NCBI RefSeq assembly: GCF_003525665.1
Contig: NZ_DQDX01000222.1
Span: 1 to 12,261 of the forward strand
Direction: 5' to 3'
From: Flavobacterium sp.
Lineage (GTDB): Bacteria; Bacteroidota; Bacteroidia; Flavobacteriales; Flavobacteriaceae
DNA: 12,261 nt
Shown: one piece after another, positions 12,085 to 12,261 of the stretch
Layout of the letters: every line of letters begins with the position of its first letter
How positions within the stretch are numbered: the first letter of the stretch is position 1
Notes under the pieces: generated by a model
Databases searched by the model: none
The model's input: the letters and a program-made list of their open reading frames with translations, nothing else
Told to the model about the DNA's origin: nothing
Position numbers and translations under genes: made by a program

Positions 12085-12261
12085 ATGAAAATCTTTAAAT
12101 TTGGTGGTGCATCAGTAAAAGATGCCGATGGTGTAAAAAACGTATATGACGTTTTGCAAAAAGTAGGTCATGAAGATGTATTGGTAGTTATTTCTGCAAT
12201 GGGAAAAACAACCAATGCTTTAGAAACTGTTATAAAGAACTACTTTTTGCAAAACGTCATA
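12085..12261 (+). CDS. Aspartate kinase, N-terminal part (runs off the window)
   Basis: The first 59 codons of a gene continuing past the window edge. The product opens with MKIFKFGGASV, the amino acid kinase signature at residues 2-11 (KFGGxSV) that binds the ATP phosphates. VLVVISAMGKTTNALE at 32-47 is the second conserved strand-loop (VVxSAxxxxTxxL). Aspartate kinase makes aspartyl-4-phosphate, the first step to lysine, threonine and methionine. Whether this is a monofunctional enzyme or a fusion to homoserine dehydrogenase cannot be seen; Bacteroidota have both. The start is 7 nt after a repeated arm of the dispersed repeat, and no TAnnTTTG box with good spacing is visible, though CTTTGGAA at 12066-12073 contains a TTTG. 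Confidence 0.9.
   Translation, partial: MKIFKFGGASVKDADGVKNVYDVLQKVGHEDVLVVISAMGKTTNALETVIKNYFLQNVI

Overview
The window looks like chromosomal DNA of a member of the Flavobacteriaceae (Bacteroidota), probably Flavobacterium or a close relative. It is AT-rich, and most genes are preceded by the Bacteroidota -7 promoter box TAnnTTTG, which ends a few to about 20 bases before the start codon, instead of a Shine-Dalgarno site. Several gene families are in their flavobacterial form: a DUF3109 Cys-rich protein, a 202-residue single-domain flavoprotein, class I fructose-1,6-bisphosphatase, and aspartate kinase with KFGGASV. No insertion sequence, phage gene, rRNA gene or CRISPR array is visible.

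Layout. 1-664: a type II toxin-antitoxin pair (antitoxin plus Doc/Fic toxin). 666-2922: DUF3109 protein on the minus strand, then a MarC-family membrane protein, a 66-residue two-helix membrane protein and the small flavoprotein on the plus strand. 2930-5909, all minus: HupE/UreJ-type membrane protein, dCMP deaminase, a C-terminal processing protease (S41), and a 38-residue single-pass protein 5 nt after the protease. 6074-6505: a TerB-like protein on the plus strand, sharing a bidirectional terminator with the next operon. 6554-9300, minus: a tight four-gene operon of coiled-coil protein, two-part protein with a probable longin/roadblock-like C-terminal half, Ras-like small GTPase and soluble histidine kinase. 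9399-12261: fructose-1,6-bisphosphatase (minus), then an M48 metalloprotease, a GNAT acetyltransferase and the first 59 codons of aspartate kinase (plus).

The most interesting part is 6554-9300. A prokaryotic Ras-like GTPase with complete G1, G2, G4 and G5 motifs but an altered switch II (WDIEGK in place of WDTAGQ) is translationally coupled upstream to a candidate GTPase platform protein and downstream to a membrane-free histidine kinase. A small coiled-coil protein comes first in the operon. This suggests an intracellular switch in which GTPase state controls, or is controlled by, a phosphorelay. The parts belong to recognisable families, but I know of no described function for the combination.

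Non-coding structure is also plentiful: three copies of an inverted repeat with the core CCAAATTCCAA, a three-unit octamer repeat before the dCMP deaminase gene, a possible structured RNA at 5218-5260, and two clean palindromes at 4658-4680 and 5957-5972 that could be operators. No gene-free stretch exceeds 300 bases; the longest are 5140-5315 and 5910-6073.
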